A model generated the notes under the pieces. It searched no databases and was not told the DNA's origin. It saw only the letters and a program-made list of their open reading frames with translations. Below are positions 1-28,700 of a stretch of DNA of 64,000 bases, piece after piece. Position 1 is the first letter of the stretch, and every line of letters begins with the position of its first letter. Source of the DNA: Amblyornis subalaris. Its lineage: Eukaryota > Chordata > Aves > Passeriformes > Ptilonorhynchidae. The DNA lies in contig JACAXG010000013.1 in the NCBI GenBank assembly GCA_018881555.1, positions 12,662,479 to 12,726,478 of the forward strand, read 5' to 3'. The translations under genes and the position numbers were made by a program.

Positions 1-376
1 CTATACATCAATTTGGATCTTTGCTGCACATGCACAACAAGTAAGATAATAGTCTTCAAAATCATACCTGTGTTCTCTGTGAGATTGCCAGGTCACAGTG
101 ATGTGCTGGATCCACAGGCAAAGCTCGTTGGAATCAATTGTGTTGTACAGCAATCAGTGGATGCAGAGCCCTTAGGGAGCAATACAGCTAATGCAGCAGA
201 GCTCCAGGAGTGAAGTGTCAGGACACCTTGCAGGAAAAGGGCTAAAGAATATCTGGGTTTGAATGTGATGCCTCAGGGACTGAGAGCACAGACACAGCAC
301 AGTGTGAGACAGCCCTGGGCACGTGTCCTGGGCACGGTGGCGAGCTGGCACTTACTCTGCTCTGTGTGTCTTTCAG

Positions 377-541
377 GTGGATAAAGAGACCAACACTGAG
401 AGCCTTGCACAGTCCTCGACTGTAGTTCGTCCAAAGGACAAAAGAGCAGCAAATCCACCCCAAACTCAGTTTGTCAGAGGCAGCACCATCATCCGCTCAA
501 AAACGTTTTCCCCAGGACCACAGAGTCAGTACGTGTGTCGG
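377..541 (+). CDS. WWC1: WWC1 exon carrying the aPKC-binding region
   Basis: This exon has 165 nt (55 codons), begins after tttcag and ends before gtaagg, with phase 0 at both ends. It encodes VDKETNTES through SQYVCR and includes the [14 protein letters not shown] block. Confidence 0.95.
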
Positions 542-3500
542 GTAAGGAAAGTGCACTCCTGAGGTTATAAGTGCTGGTTTTGATAAATGCTTCGTATCAG
601 TGTTCACTTAGTCTGAATCTTTCACAGAAACCCGACAGTGCTTTCTTCTCTCTCCCTCTGACTTCAGAAGTTGCTCTGTCCTTACCTCCTGGACAGTATC
701 TTTCCTTGGAACTACGAGTATTAAGCATGAATTTATAAGATATATATGTGCACGTATATTTGTGGTACATGCAGCATACTGAGATGCCGAAACTGACCTG
801 GAAGGGCTGCTGTAAGACAGTGATGAATCAGCTGCATATTAAACAGTTTCCTGCTGCTTTAAGAGTGTTCTGTGCTAACTTAAATTGAGTTAGCTGTGTC
901 CACCTGACTTTAGATTAGGTGAACATAAAACCTTGACAGAAATGGAAAGGTAAGTACCTGATAATATCAGAAAAAAAACTGTGGAAGCCTGAAAGTTACT
1001 AGTGTGCTTTGTCTGAAGGTAACTGAACAGGCCACGTGTTGGGTCAGATGTCACTTCCCCTTCTTTGAAATGTTTGTTCACGATTATTTCCTGAATTGAG
1101 GGTCAGGATAAACTATAAATATCTCGTCTTTTAAGTAGAATTGGCAAATCAGCAAGCACTGTCTTTTAGTCTTTTATCACACATGACCTGTCCCAAGTGG
1201 GCAAGCTCTTACTGCAGCTGAGCCAGATTTGCTGTGCAGGTTCTCTGTGGTTCAGAGGTGCTTCCAGAGGAACAAACCTCACTGACTTTGCAGCAGTGGC
1301 CTGTGCTTGGGTGGTACAGGTGCTGTGTCCCAGGGCATGCAGATCCCTGTTCCCCTCCTCCTCCAGCTTTGAGAAGGAACATGGGAAGGGAATGAAACCC
1401 TGCTTGAGCTGAGCTCTTTGCAAGGGTCTAGAGACAACCACAAAAGAAGGCAGGCTGTGCATGTGTAATGTGATAGCTCTTCAACAGGAAAACCCAGGGG
1501 GAGAGTTTACAAGTAAACCTGCCTCTTCCACCACTAGCTTAAAATACAGGTTATAGAAAAATACAGATTAGAGAAAATGGAAATCTCTAATAAAATAGTT
1601 GCATGTTTTACAGATACTCGAAAAGATGATTATTATTATTATCATCATCACCATCATTATTATTACTATTACTACTATGAGCCAAGTTACTTACACAGGA
1701 GGAGAGCACGGGGGTAGAGTCCTATATCATACCTTAACTTAGTGTCTCTCTTTCTGCACAGTCTGTTCCCAAAAAGGGACAGAGTTCAAGGCCTGTCTCA
1801 GGATCTGGCTGTGCCAAGTGCATGTTGTGTGCTCAGATTTGGGTGGCAAATGTCTGCCTTTCACAAAACTTCATAGTTCTGCTTGCATCACTGCTTATAA
1901 CAACTTACAGAACCCTCTGGTCTCGCTGTTAATGTGTGTATGCACTGCTTGTATTTCTTCCATGAAAAATTCTTGGTTTTCCCTTTCCTTTCCAGCTGAA
2001 TCGCAGTGATAGTGACAGTTCCACNCTATCCAAAAAGCCCCCCTTCGTTCGAAATGCAATGGAGAGGCGAAGTGTCAGAGTGAAACGGGTAAGAACATCA
2101 CCACTTTTTTTTTCCTCTAGCACAGACACTTGCAAAAACCAGAAAACTGTTTTAAAGGAAAAATTTGCAAACATAAATCAATTGCCACATGCTTTCACTC
2201 ACAACCTTTTCTTTGTGTGCAAGAAGTCTCTCAAGGATTCTTTGATTTATCAGAATGTGACAGGAACGTTCAAGTTGGAATTCATTTAAAACAATTAATT
2301 TAGGAAGATGATTCCTGGTGTTTTCCATCTTGTCAGAGCAGAAGTAGCCTGAAGTTTTGCTCTGTTTATTGTTCTGAGATTCTTAAGTATTTATAATAAA
2401 TTTGAGGAGTTGGGAAAGAAGATGAGGAGGATGATGTCTCAGATGCTCAGGTGACCCTGTTGTAGTAACACCATGGCACACAATGAACCCCTGTGGCCCC
2501 TGCGAAGGCAATCACTAACATTCCCCCAGGATACTGACACTGAGCTCCTGAGGAGATNGTTTCCTTGGGACAGCTTGTGTTTGAAACTAGCAGAAGGCAA
2601 TGTTACCGGAAAAAAACAATCACAGGTTTTTCTGCAGCACTGTGGATTCATCTGAAGATGAGACATTAAACTTAGGANGAAGGTGTGCAAGCGAGACTTG
2701 TTTAATTTGGAGAGGCTGCCAAGGAAGAACTTGAGTGGAAACATAGAAATCAAAACACTCATCTATAAGACTTCGTTGAGTTTGTGCTATCTGTCTTGAG
2801 ACAGACTGGAAAGCAGGATCAATAGAGATGGTTTGTGCAAAGAGAAGCATTGGAAAGAAGAGTCTCATGATGTATTTGGCATTTCCTGGGTGGAGCGGTT
2901 GGGACAGTTCTCACTGTGNTCACCCACCCCTTCCTTTCCAGCCTTCAGTCAAGTCCTTCGGCACAGAGCGCCTGATCCGCACCTCACTAGACCTGGAGCT
3001 GGACCTGCAGGCTTCCAAAACCTGGCACGACCAGCTGGTTCAGGAGATCTCAGTGCTGAGGGAACTGAAGGAACAGTTGGAACAAGCTCAAAGTCAGGGT
3101 GAAAAAGAGTTGCCGCAGTGGGTGAAGGACGATGAGAGGTTTCGGCTGCTGCTGAGGCTTGTGGAGAAACGAGTGAGTAATACCTGCCTTGGGATTTCAG
3201 TCAGCTTGTGGGAGAAACGGGATTTTGGAAAGAGAGGGCTTCAGACAGTTGGTAAATGAAGCCTCAGCACTAGTCACTCTCNTCTTCCACGTATGGCCCC
3301 AGCAAGCTGCTAGTCCTGAGCCCTTGTGTTTACCAGCACAGGGATTGCCTGCCCTAGCAGAGGTGCAAGTACAAGAACTCACAAATGCCATCTTTCTGCC
3401 AAGTGTAGCCTCCCAGTCTGTGGTAGTGTGGTGTGTAGTGGTTGGCACTTACCTTACTCTCCATCGCACCCTCCCCCATGTGCAGGNCTCCTTCCCAGCT

Positions 3501-4580
3501 TCTGGGATTTTCTCAGGCACCTCTGCTGGCACCAGGCAGAGACCAAGGTATGATGGCACCAGGTGTAGGAGGGAGTTGGTGCAAGGTGCTCTTTGGGGCG
3601 CAGCAGGAACATGGGGTGCTGTGCTCTTGTGCGTGCTGATCTTCTGCCTTGAAAGATCCACCAAGAATATACAAAGAGAGCACCCATAATTCTTCCCAAA
3701 GGCTGGAAGGAGATCTTATGAAAAGCTCTCTCCATTACAATGGTTAGTTGACAAGCTTCTGTGGCTTGTGATCTTCAGGGTCAACAGTTTCCAAACCCCT
3801 CAGACCTGCAGCTGAAATACTGCTGTATTTGGAGATCAGTTGGGATAAAATAATNCCTCCTGGAAACACAAACAACTCTTTTCCATTATTCACATAGGTG
3901 CAGAAAACAGAACACAAGTGTGAGCTCAAGGCTGATAAAATGATGAGAGCTGCTGCCAAGGATGTGCACAGGCTGCGAGGGCAGAGTCGCAAGGAGCCTC
4001 TGGAAGTACAGTCATTCAGGTAATTACAGGTAAAGGGGAGGAAAAATTGACTGCTACCATGACTAAGATGCTGATGAGGAAGACTAATCTTTGCAGAAGT
4101 AGTTAACTGTTCTGCTTAAATAAGAATTTCTGTATTTCCATATCAGAGTATAAGGTCTGTGAGTCAGGGAAACTAGTTGCAGCGCTGCACATGATCAAAG
4201 CAACCAGGAGCTCTCCAAGTCATCCCCCACCTGGCAACAAATTCCTTAACACAGAAGCAGCCCTTCGCTTCCCTAAGTAACAGACCTAGAAAGGAAAAAG
4301 CCCCAAGCCTTTCTGAAATTAATGGCTTTTGGTAAGGTTGGTGTTGTGAGTTTAACATGAGCCTCATGTCTGATAAGTAAATAAAAGGTGTAGGTTGTGA
4401 GAGGATGTACTGCTGCTACTTGTGAGGACAGCTGGTGGGATAAATTCTCATGTGGACGATGGACATTTCTGGAAAGGCTTCTGTTGCACTAACAACTCAT
4501 CATCTTTTTTCAGAGAGAAAATGGCGTTTTTCACACGGCCAAGGATAAACATCCCAACACTCTCTGCGGATGACGTGTGA
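377..4580 (+). CDS. WWC1: WWC1 (KIBRA), 3' part: last five coding exons
   Basis: KIBRA is a WW- and C2-domain scaffold that works upstream of LATS in the Hippo pathway and binds atypical PKC in the cytoplasm and at cell junctions. Coding exons are 377-541, 1996-2088, 2942-3172, 3898-4019 and 4514-4580. Together they give 225 residues plus TGA, about the last fifth of the roughly 1,110-residue family protein. The sequence shows the conserved segment [19 protein letters not shown] (the atypical-PKC binding/phosphorylation region in mammalian KIBRA), then SKKPPFVRN, a coiled-coil stretch rich in E/L/Q around [16 protein letters not shown], and a C-terminal ADDV PDZ-binding motif. All junctions are GT-AG and in phase. 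The WW and C2 exons must lie to the left of the window. The closest alternatives, WWC2 and WWC3, are less likely given the neighbouring RARS1 and the ADDV tail. Confidence 0.96.
1628..1679. repeat. Trinucleotide-like microsatellite (ATT/ATC/ACT)
   Basis: An interrupted run of ATT, ATC and ACT triplets lies in a WWC1 intron. Confidence 0.9.
1996..2088 (+). CDS. WWC1: WWC1 exon, LNRSDSDSS to VRVKR
   Basis: This exon has 93 nt (31 codons), starts after ttccag and ends before gtaaga, phase 0 at both ends. The N inside it falls in the third position of an ACN threonine codon, so it is silent. Confidence 0.95.
2942..3172 (+). CDS. WWC1: WWC1 exon with the C-terminal coiled coil
   Basis: This exon has 231 nt (77 codons), acceptor tttccag and donor gtgagt, phase 0 at both ends. 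It encodes [16 protein letters not shown] followed by a heptad-like stretch and the conserved [21 protein letters not shown] region (split here as [11 protein letters not shown] and [10 protein letters not shown]). Confidence 0.95.
3898..4019 (+). CDS. WWC1: WWC1 penultimate coding exon
   Basis: This exon has 122 nt, ends after two bases of an arginine codon, acceptor cacatag and donor gtaatt. It encodes a [17 protein letters not shown] segment that is nearly invariant in KIBRA orthologues. Confidence 0.94.
4514..4580 (+). CDS. WWC1: WWC1 terminal coding exon with PDZ-binding ADDV
   Basis: This exon follows ttttttcag, completes the split arginine codon, and encodes [21 protein letters not shown] followed by TGA. 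The final ADDV is a class III-type PDZ ligand typical of WWC1. Confidence 0.95.
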
Positions 4581-5240
4581 TCACCATAAAGTATTTGCTT
4601 TCTGGACAATTCTACAAATGCAGTTTGGGTTTTGAAGTTATTTATGTGGTATTATGAAGGTACCAAGGCATTTGTATATTAGAGCTTTTGTCAGTATGTG
4701 GATGTTTTGAAGATTTTTAGGTTAAAGTTATATCATCACAGAAACCAGCATTAAAGTGACAAGATTGTATAGTTTGTATATTTAGGAATGTATTTTTGGG
4801 AAATAGAATTTTAAATAAGAACAAATGCAGCGTAAGGTGCTGTTATTCTTAAATAATGCTGTTTAGACTTTTTGTACAGCTCTACCTTTTAGAGGTTTTA
4901 CTGCAATAAAATAAATTTGAAGGAACCTCACCCCTACCTTCTATGATGTTCTGCATCGGACTCTCCTCTGAGTGATGTATTTTGTACCCTGTGGGCAATG
5001 CAGGGAGCCAGCTGGGACTCCCAAGTGCTGTGAACGAATTCTCTGTGAGCTGTGAAGCATTTGTGTTTCCTGCCAGGTCATAAAAGTAGGTGTGAAGTTC
5101 AGAATACTTGCACTTTTAACATTTGTACTGCAGCTCATGTCTGTAATGGGTCTGTTAAGGTAACGTGGGGAGCCCATTGAAACCACTGCTGTGGGAGGAG
5201 GGCTGCAGGTTTAAAGTCCATTTTAGGTTTTTCCAATAAA
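4581..5240 (+). other. WWC1: WWC1 3' UTR with two poly(A) signal clusters
   Basis: The sequence is AT-rich and noncoding after the stop. Two overlapping AATAAA hexamers lie at 4905-4915 and another at 5235-5240, followed by GT-rich sequence. The UTR is therefore about 0.35 or 0.68 kb, depending on which site is used. Confidence 0.7.
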
Positions 5241-5389
5241 GTGACCTTTCTGGACAAACCCACCTTCTTGCTTTTTGTCTTGTGTGGATCTTCTCATCCC
5301 CTGCCACCTAAATGGGGGTTATTTTCTGTCACCTGCTAGAAGCATGTAGCTTTTCACATGTCACATGAGATGCTGTAACTGACACATTC

Positions 5390-5740
5390 CATAGAATCGT
5401 GGAATATCCTGAGCTGGAAGAGACACCCACCAGGATCATCCAGTCCAACTCCTGGCCCTGCACAGACACTCCGACAGTCCCACCCTGTGCATCCCTGAGA
5501 GCTTTGTCCAAACGCTGCTGGAGCTCTGGCAGCCTTGGGGCTGTGACCATTCCCTGGGAGCCTGTTCAGTGCCCACCACCCTATGGGGGAAGAACCTTTC
5601 CCTGATATCCAACCTACCCCTCCCCTGGCACAGCTCCAGGCGTTCCCTCAGGTCCTGTCCCTGCCTGTCCATTGCCCTGTGCCCATTTTGTACCCCCCTG
5701 CTGGGGTGGGGCACGTTTCCAAGTGCTGGGTGGTGACATG
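5390..5740 (-). mobile_element. CR1 LINE 3' fragment
   Basis: The segment begins with the inverted tail motif (atagaatcgtggaat), then ctgagctggaagagacaccc and ggatcatccagtccaactcc, a hallmark of CR1 3' UTRs read on the opposite strand. It sits between the WWC1 poly(A) site and the RARS1 CpG island. The right boundary is approximate. Confidence 0.8.
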
Positions 5741-6042
5741 GAACGACGAGTTGGGGAGCGTGTGCGGATGGTCTTCCGTCTTCCCTTCCCGCTTCCCCTT
5801 GCCTTGCCTTCTGCTTCCCTTGCCTCCCTTTTCCCTCTTTCCCTTCCCATCCCTCCCGTCCCGCTCCAGGGTGTCCACAGCAGCCGCGGGGAGCAGGGCC
5901 GCGGTCCCACGGCCGCATTCCCGGCCGGAGCGCTCCAGCCCCGCGGGTCCTCCCCGCCGCCCGGGGGCGCTGCCGCCGCGGCCGCGCCGCTCGCGCCTCT
6001 TTCCGGTTCCGCGGCGCCACTCCCGGTTCCGGCCGCCCGAGG

Positions 6043-22808
<16,766 letters not shown>

Positions 22809-22850
22809 CGGTTCCCTATGGAATAACAATAAAGGGACTAAACAACTGGA
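22809..22850 (+). terminator. RARS1: RARS1 very short 3' UTR and poly(A) signal
   Basis: A canonical AATAAA occurs at 22828-22833, only 20 bases after the stop, followed by the GT-rich gttgtctgtgtctgttggg. This implies a 3' UTR of roughly 40 nt. Confidence 0.75.
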
Positions 22851-22921
22851 GTTGTCTGTGTCTGTTGGGCTGGGATTGTGGTAAGGGAGCTCTAATGTGC
22901 TCTTAAGAGAGCAGCACCCCC

Positions 22922-23027
22922 TTAGGAGAGAAAGGAAGAGAGGAATGAAAGGCAAGGAGGAAGTAAGGGGAGAAAGAAGGAAAGTAGAGGGGGAGGGAAC
23001 AAGGAAAAGGAGAGAAAAGGAGCATGG
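22922..23027 (+). repeat. Polypurine tract between convergent genes
   Basis: About 100 bases of almost uninterrupted A/G (about five pyrimidines) start some 90 bp after the RARS1 poly(A) signal. Such tracts can form triplex or R-loop structures. Confidence 0.8.
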
Positions 23028-23599
23028 CCTCAGCAGCTGCAAGTAAGAGGCAGATGAGTGGCTGTGAGCACAGCTCAGAGCAATTCCCGGTGCAGGAGCC
23101 AAAGCCCACGAACTCAGAACACCGAAGGGTATCTCCAGGAAACTCCAACCACGATACAGCCACCCACACTCCCAGAGCCAACCACACTCTGATCCACACC
23201 CCCTCCATCCACGTTACCTTGTGTGCCAGATATAAGCAGATCACCCGGCTTTTGATGTCATCTCTGATGCTGCAGGCAGGCAGGCAGCAGCTTTACCTGG
23301 AGGAGCAGGAAGCCCAAGGGAGGAGCAGATCAGTTAAACTGCATTCCCTCTGAGGGAAACACAAGGGAAATGCCTTTCCTCTCAGCAGAGTGTTTTGAAT
23401 CCCTGTGGAGTTGGCAAACCTCTTTGCACAGTGCATATTGATCTTGGGTAACTACAAGGAGCCACAGCTCCTGCCTTTGCTTTAGGCTTTGTTGGAGGCT
23501 CTGCTATGAGCCTTCTAAAAATACCTCCAAACTGCTAAAGCAGCACAGAAGTGCAGCTTTGCTACTGTTGGAGAGTAGGTGTTGCATTGATACAGGTGC

Positions 23600-23602
<3 letters not shown>

Positions 23603-23632
<30 letters not shown>
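23603..23632. repeat. (TG)n microsatellite
   Basis: About 15 uninterrupted TG dinucleotides are followed by imperfect TATG/TATA sequence. Confidence 0.95.
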
Positions 23633-23637
<5 letters not shown>

Positions 23638-23749
23638 ACGTCTGTATCTGTATATATAGATACAAGAGATCTGTATCTATTTATCTGATGTCCCAGGTTC
23701 TTCCCCATAGAGAGCTGGGGGAGGGCTCAGCTATCACAGCTGGTCAGTG

Positions 23750-25511
23750 CCCAGCACCTCGTGTGATCATGGGCACCAGCTGGCACTTCACCCCGTGCAG
23801 ACCTGTGCTGTGTGCCGAGGGCTGAGCAGTGCCCACCAGGGCTGGTGCTGGTGCCACGGTGACAGCAGCGTGACAGCCACGTGTGCTGGGGGCTTCACCA
23901 GCTGCCCAGGCCGTGTGCTGTGCTGTGCTCCCTGTCCCCTCTGCACACACCCGCACCCACGCCCGTGCCGTGGCCGTGCTCTCCCTCCTCCCGGGGCTGA
24001 GGCAGTGCCGGGGCAGGGCCCCATCCCGCCCTACCTGGGGGACACGCCGGGCAGGCCGGGAGTGGCAGTGGTGACAGCCGAGTCCTGCTGGCGGGGGCCA
24101 CGCACGCTCAGGTTCAGTGGCGGCAGTGGCGGCAGCAGCGGCAGCCGCAGTCCAGCGGTGGCCGCAGTGACCAGTCCGGGTCTGGGTCCAGAGCAGTGGA
24201 CCCGGGTGTGTGTCCAGGCACGGCAGAGGCTGCCACACCGAGCTGTGGACTCCAGCAGAAGCGGGACAGCCCTCTCCAGGCGATCCCTGAGGCTCATGCC
24301 TCCCCTGGCAGGGCGGGGGACACACCAGCTGGGCCCCAGCACCCCTGGGTGAGGGGCAACCCCACAGCTCAGGGCTGGAGTCAGCAATGCACCCTGGTCA
24401 TAGCAGGGGTGTGTGAAATTTCCATGTGTCCAAGGGGTAGCTCAGAGTCCCCACGGGGCTATTCCATGGGGACATGCAGCCAAGAACAGGGCCAGCTCCC
24501 GTGCTGCCAGGACTGACCGTAGGTACAGGGCAGGCAGCAGGTGTCAGGGCACCCCAAGGGGCCTCGGGGCTAGGGCACAGGGGTTCAGGCTACTGCTGAG
24601 AAAACAAGGACTGGGTTGGGCTGGGAGTGGAGGGGGTCACTTAGGAGCCCTGTTCTGGTTGGAGACTGACCATGCAGAGATCAGACTCCTGAGAACGCTG
24701 CCTGCTCTGGGGAGGGATGTCGCTCAGCAGCCAGGGGCTGGCTGTGGGAGTCAGTGCTGTGGGAGACCTGGGGCAGGGCCATGTGTTAGGTCAGGGGAGC
24801 TACAGGACAGTGGCCCCTGCCCAGACGAGGTGCTGGAGCAGAGCACGAGAAGGTCTGAGCCAAATGTCGAGACGTGCCAAGGGCCAACAGCACCCCTGAG
24901 GGAAAGGGGCCAGGTGTCAAGTGGAACAAAAGGGCTGGCAGGGCGGCTGCTCCATCCCACGGTGCCGGAGCTGGGCCAGAGATGGCAGCCAGGGTCAGCC
25001 AAGAGTCAAGATCGTCAAACACATCCACGGCGATGAGGTCCGAGGTAGAGCCAGGAAGGTGAGTCAGCAAGGGAGGTCAGGATCAGGTCCAGGGACAGCA
25101 ACCAGGGTCAGCCACAGTCTAGGGATCACTAGGCCAGTCCATAATGACGGGCAAAGGCCACGGTCAAGCTGGGAAGTCAGTCTGTGGGCCAAGGTCCAGG
25201 TTCAGATTACTGGGGCCCGTGGCCAGGCACAGGCATGGCTGTTGCTCTGGCCAGGCCCCAGCAGCAAAACTCCAACCCACTCTCCAAGAAGGGATGGCCA
25301 GGGCCTCCCTGCCCAGGCACATGGCAGCCACTGCCCCACAGGTGCTCTCTAAGCTGGCCCCAAACCCATGGAGCCAAACCCCAGTGTCACTGGGGATGGA
25401 GGGGGGAATGGAGGAGTGCTCACACAGCCCTTACAAACAGTTGCAGTGAAACTGCAATGACACCAGTTTTCTCTTTGGTGGCAGCAGCAGGACTCCCATC
25501 TGTCACAGGCT
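23750..25511. other. GC-rich intergenic interval without a recognisable gene
   Basis: This stretch lies between the 3' ends of RARS1 and the minus-strand RhoGAP gene. It is GC-rich, so all frames stay open for long distances, but none resembles a known protein. The part from about 24950 to 25250 is a degenerate G-rich minisatellite-like array with recurring ccagggtcagcc and aggtcagg-type words. I looked here for START-domain exons on the minus strand and found none. Confidence 0.6.
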
Positions 25512-25627
25512 CAGAGCAGCAGCCGGGCTGGCAGGGACCTCTGCAGAGCAGTGGCCCAGCCGCTGCTCCAAGCTGGCCACCCACCCCAGGGCCCAGGGCC
25601 TTCGCTCTGTGACAGCGAGGGACGTAC

Positions 25628-25742
25628 CTGGAAGAGTCTGTTGCACTCCATTATCATGTGGGCCAAGCCCTGCGTTGCTGCCAGGTTCTCACTCAGCTCC
25701 CTCTGGTCTGGTTTCCCCAAGCTGCACTTCCTCTGACTGGAT
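25628..25742 (-). CDS. DLC-like exon: RhoGAP C-terminal helix, last recognised exon
   Basis: This exon has 115 nt, acceptor ctccacag and donor gtacgt. It encodes SLGKPDQRELSENLAATQGL and AHMIMECNRLFQ, nearly identical to DLC1. The donor is a good consensus, so a further exon is expected. Read-through would stop 38 codons later at about 25511. Confidence 0.94.
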
Positions 25743-28700
25743 CTGTGGAGAGGGAAGGTGAAAGAAAGCATGAGTGAGCAAGGTGCTGGGAGCCACACAC
25801 AAAACACACTGCACTGAAGGGCCTGTGTGTCCCTTGTAGGGGCTCATGTTATGTTACTGCAGCAAGGTCCACAGGGAGAATTCCCTCCCAGCATACCCCA
25901 AAGGTGTCCGGGGTGCACTGACCAGTAGTAATGGATGCCCAAGAAAGGCAAGTCAAGTATTTTATTCCCCAAACACATCATCACACACTTGGCCAAGGAC
26001 AGCAATGACCCCAAGCTGATCTGTGTGTAGCCTTCAATATCAAGCTTCTTTGATACCTGCAAAGCCCACATGGAACCTTTTAAATCCATTGGCCCAAACC
26101 ATACCAAACACGTTTCTAAAACAGTCCCCTCTTTTAATTCATAATCATGATATGACATCATTAATCCTGGCTTCTGAAACTTTTATCTATGTGCATTCCT
26201 GCCAAATGGCTTGAAAATTGGGTGGAAGATAACAGTCCTCAGTGCTGCTCCTCAGAGTCAGACCTGTCAGCCTGTACCCTTTGAAGTGGGAACCCTGCAC
26301 CAAGGCATTAATGCAAAGCTACAGCAGAGCTAAAGCTTCAAAGCACCCTGGCTTCCAAACACTGACAACAAAGAGAAAACTCCATTGCTATTTTTGGTGC
26401 TAACATTTCAGAGTAATGTTGATGTAAAGCAAAGAGGTACAACTCCCAGAGTGTAGCTCCTAGGAGCTCAAACACCACAGCAATCCAGCAGGACCTGCTG
26501 CCGCTCCATCGCATCCCCAGGTGCCCTTGCAGTGGCCCCGTGGCTCCCCTGCCTTGTGACAGCTCAGCACAGGGATGCCCGAGGCATTCTCAGATGTTTT
26601 GTGACATTCAAAAGAAAATCCTTAGTGTTTTCTTTCCCCTCCTCTGTGTTATCCAGAGCCTGAAAGATGCCAACAGCACATCTGACAGCTTCGGCTTTGA
26701 GACTAGTCCTCCCCTACAGATCCCCTAGTGAGGTGTTTAGCTCGCTACACTGTCGGGAGCACAACGCTTCCCCCACAGCCAGCTGTGCTCTCCTGCCCCC
26801 ATTCCCCACAGCCAGCTGTGCTCTCCTGCCCTCGTATGTCTGTCCACAGAGCAGGAGCACGAGCAGAGCAAACAGCCCTGCCTCAGGCCGGATAAGGCAT
26901 GAATGCTCTCCGGAGATTATTTGTCTGCTTTGGCCCAAGGGCACCTTCCTCCCTGCACGTACGAACCGGGGATGTTATGCAACCCAGATACTTCTACTTC
27001 TTAAGATAAATTTACAGAATCCCTGTGGCTCGATTTGGCAGGAATGATCCTCTTATCACCCAGCAGAACCAGTGCCAGTAGCTGCTCCAATATGCCAGGT
27101 ATCTGCAGGGCCTTAAAGCTGCACCTGGCCTCAGCTTGCCAGTGCAGGAGCATATTTCCAGTGGCCAGCACCACTTTAATGCAAGCAGTGGGCCACATGC
27201 TGGGTTCCTGGGCAACCAGGGGAGTGCAGCACACTGCACTCCCCTGTGGTGAGGAACACATGTAGAGTGGTCAGGAGCACGGCAATGGGGCTTTACCACT
27301 GCCCTCTGCACTGGGCAGTGAGTCCTGGATCACTCCATGCACTGCAGGCAGCTCCTGCTGCACCTGAGCAACCAGATTTAAGGCAAACCCCAAGGCAAAC
27401 ACACTCTATTTCCCTGAAAAGCAGACACTGACCCTACAGGCTAGCTACAGAAAGCATTGCTCCAGCAAGGAGCTCTGTGGACAGCAGCAATACCAGCATC
27501 AAGATGCCAATACCTGGTTGAGGAGGAGGAGCTGTCCCGCCTCAGGGTGTTGAGGTGAAACAAGGAAGGTGCAAGACAGACAGCAATGTTGGTTGGGGTC
27601 ATCTGGTTTTCCTCAACAAAAGCCACCACGTCTCGCAGGAAGAACAGGAGGATTTTCAAAGCTTCTCGGTTTTCCTTTGGGAGAAGGAGAATAGCAGCCT
27701 GGACAGCCTGAAACTGCTGATCCTTCGGCACGTCTGAACACAGAAAGAAGGATAAACATCACACATGACTTGCAGAGGAAGCATCCATCAGCAGGGCCTC
27801 AGGCAGGGCACTGAGCTTGTAGGTTCATCCATTTCCCTGTCCCTAGCTCACAGCAGACAGGGAAAGGCCATTATCCCATCAAACATGTACCATTTCTCCT
27901 TCTGCCTGTCAAGTGCATGCTCACACCCAGGGATGCTGCTGCCTGGCTTGCCATTTATCTTGAACTCCATGCTAATAAACCTATCCTGAACAGAGTTACA
28001 ATCCAAATAAGGGCCTGTCTCCCCGTAAAATATTACTCTGATGGATACTTCGGAGCCGGTAGCTACTCTACTGTCTTTTCCTTTCAGCTTCAAGCATGAA
28101 GAGGACAGATGCTCTCAGATAATTCAGAGAACAATGTTTTGCCAACAGATTTTAATTCCCACTAACCGCCAGTGAGACTGTCTGCCCAAACAGCTCCCGC
28201 AGGAGAGTGGGTATGGTTCATCCTGCCATGGATCCCCCATCACAGGGATTTCTCCAATTAGCACCACTGCAAAGGGTAGATCACTTCTCCTTCCCTTCAA
28301 GTAGAAGCACATAGAGAACACACAATACATGCTTCTCAGTGAAAGCAGAACACTTCTTATCTCCAAAAGAGTAATTTAACCTGTGCACTTGCTCCAGTCA
28401 CATCTGGCAGAAGATGAGTGAGTGGGGTGAGTAGAATTTGGGCATTTGCTGTTTCTCTCCCAAAATGAGAGACAGGAGGTAGATAGTGGCCAGATTATAA
28501 TAAATGGAAGAAAACAAGTTATACATCCATTGGAGGCAGGAATTGTGGACCTCCTTACAAAGAAGGATTTGTGAATGCAAAAAGAAAACTTGCTTGAAAC
28601 AAAGAAATCGTTTCGAGAAAAAATTTTAAAACCCGGACAGGTGACCAAATAAAACACAACCAAACTTTCATGAACCTTCACCATACCCAAGAAAGCAGCT

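Noticed and set aside
1..376. Possible additional WWC1 exon at the left end
   Set aside because: The open frame at 13-213 lacks KIBRA similarity and clear splice sites. The first sure exon starts at 377.
23559..23825. Frame with a run of CVCVCV residues
   Set aside because: Translation of the (TG)n microsatellite.
25200..25370. Minus-strand peptide LREHLW, resembling the HLWD landmark of the START domain
   Set aside because: No pyrimidine-rich acceptor precedes it, a stop lies just upstream in frame, and the following residues do not match START. Probably chance.
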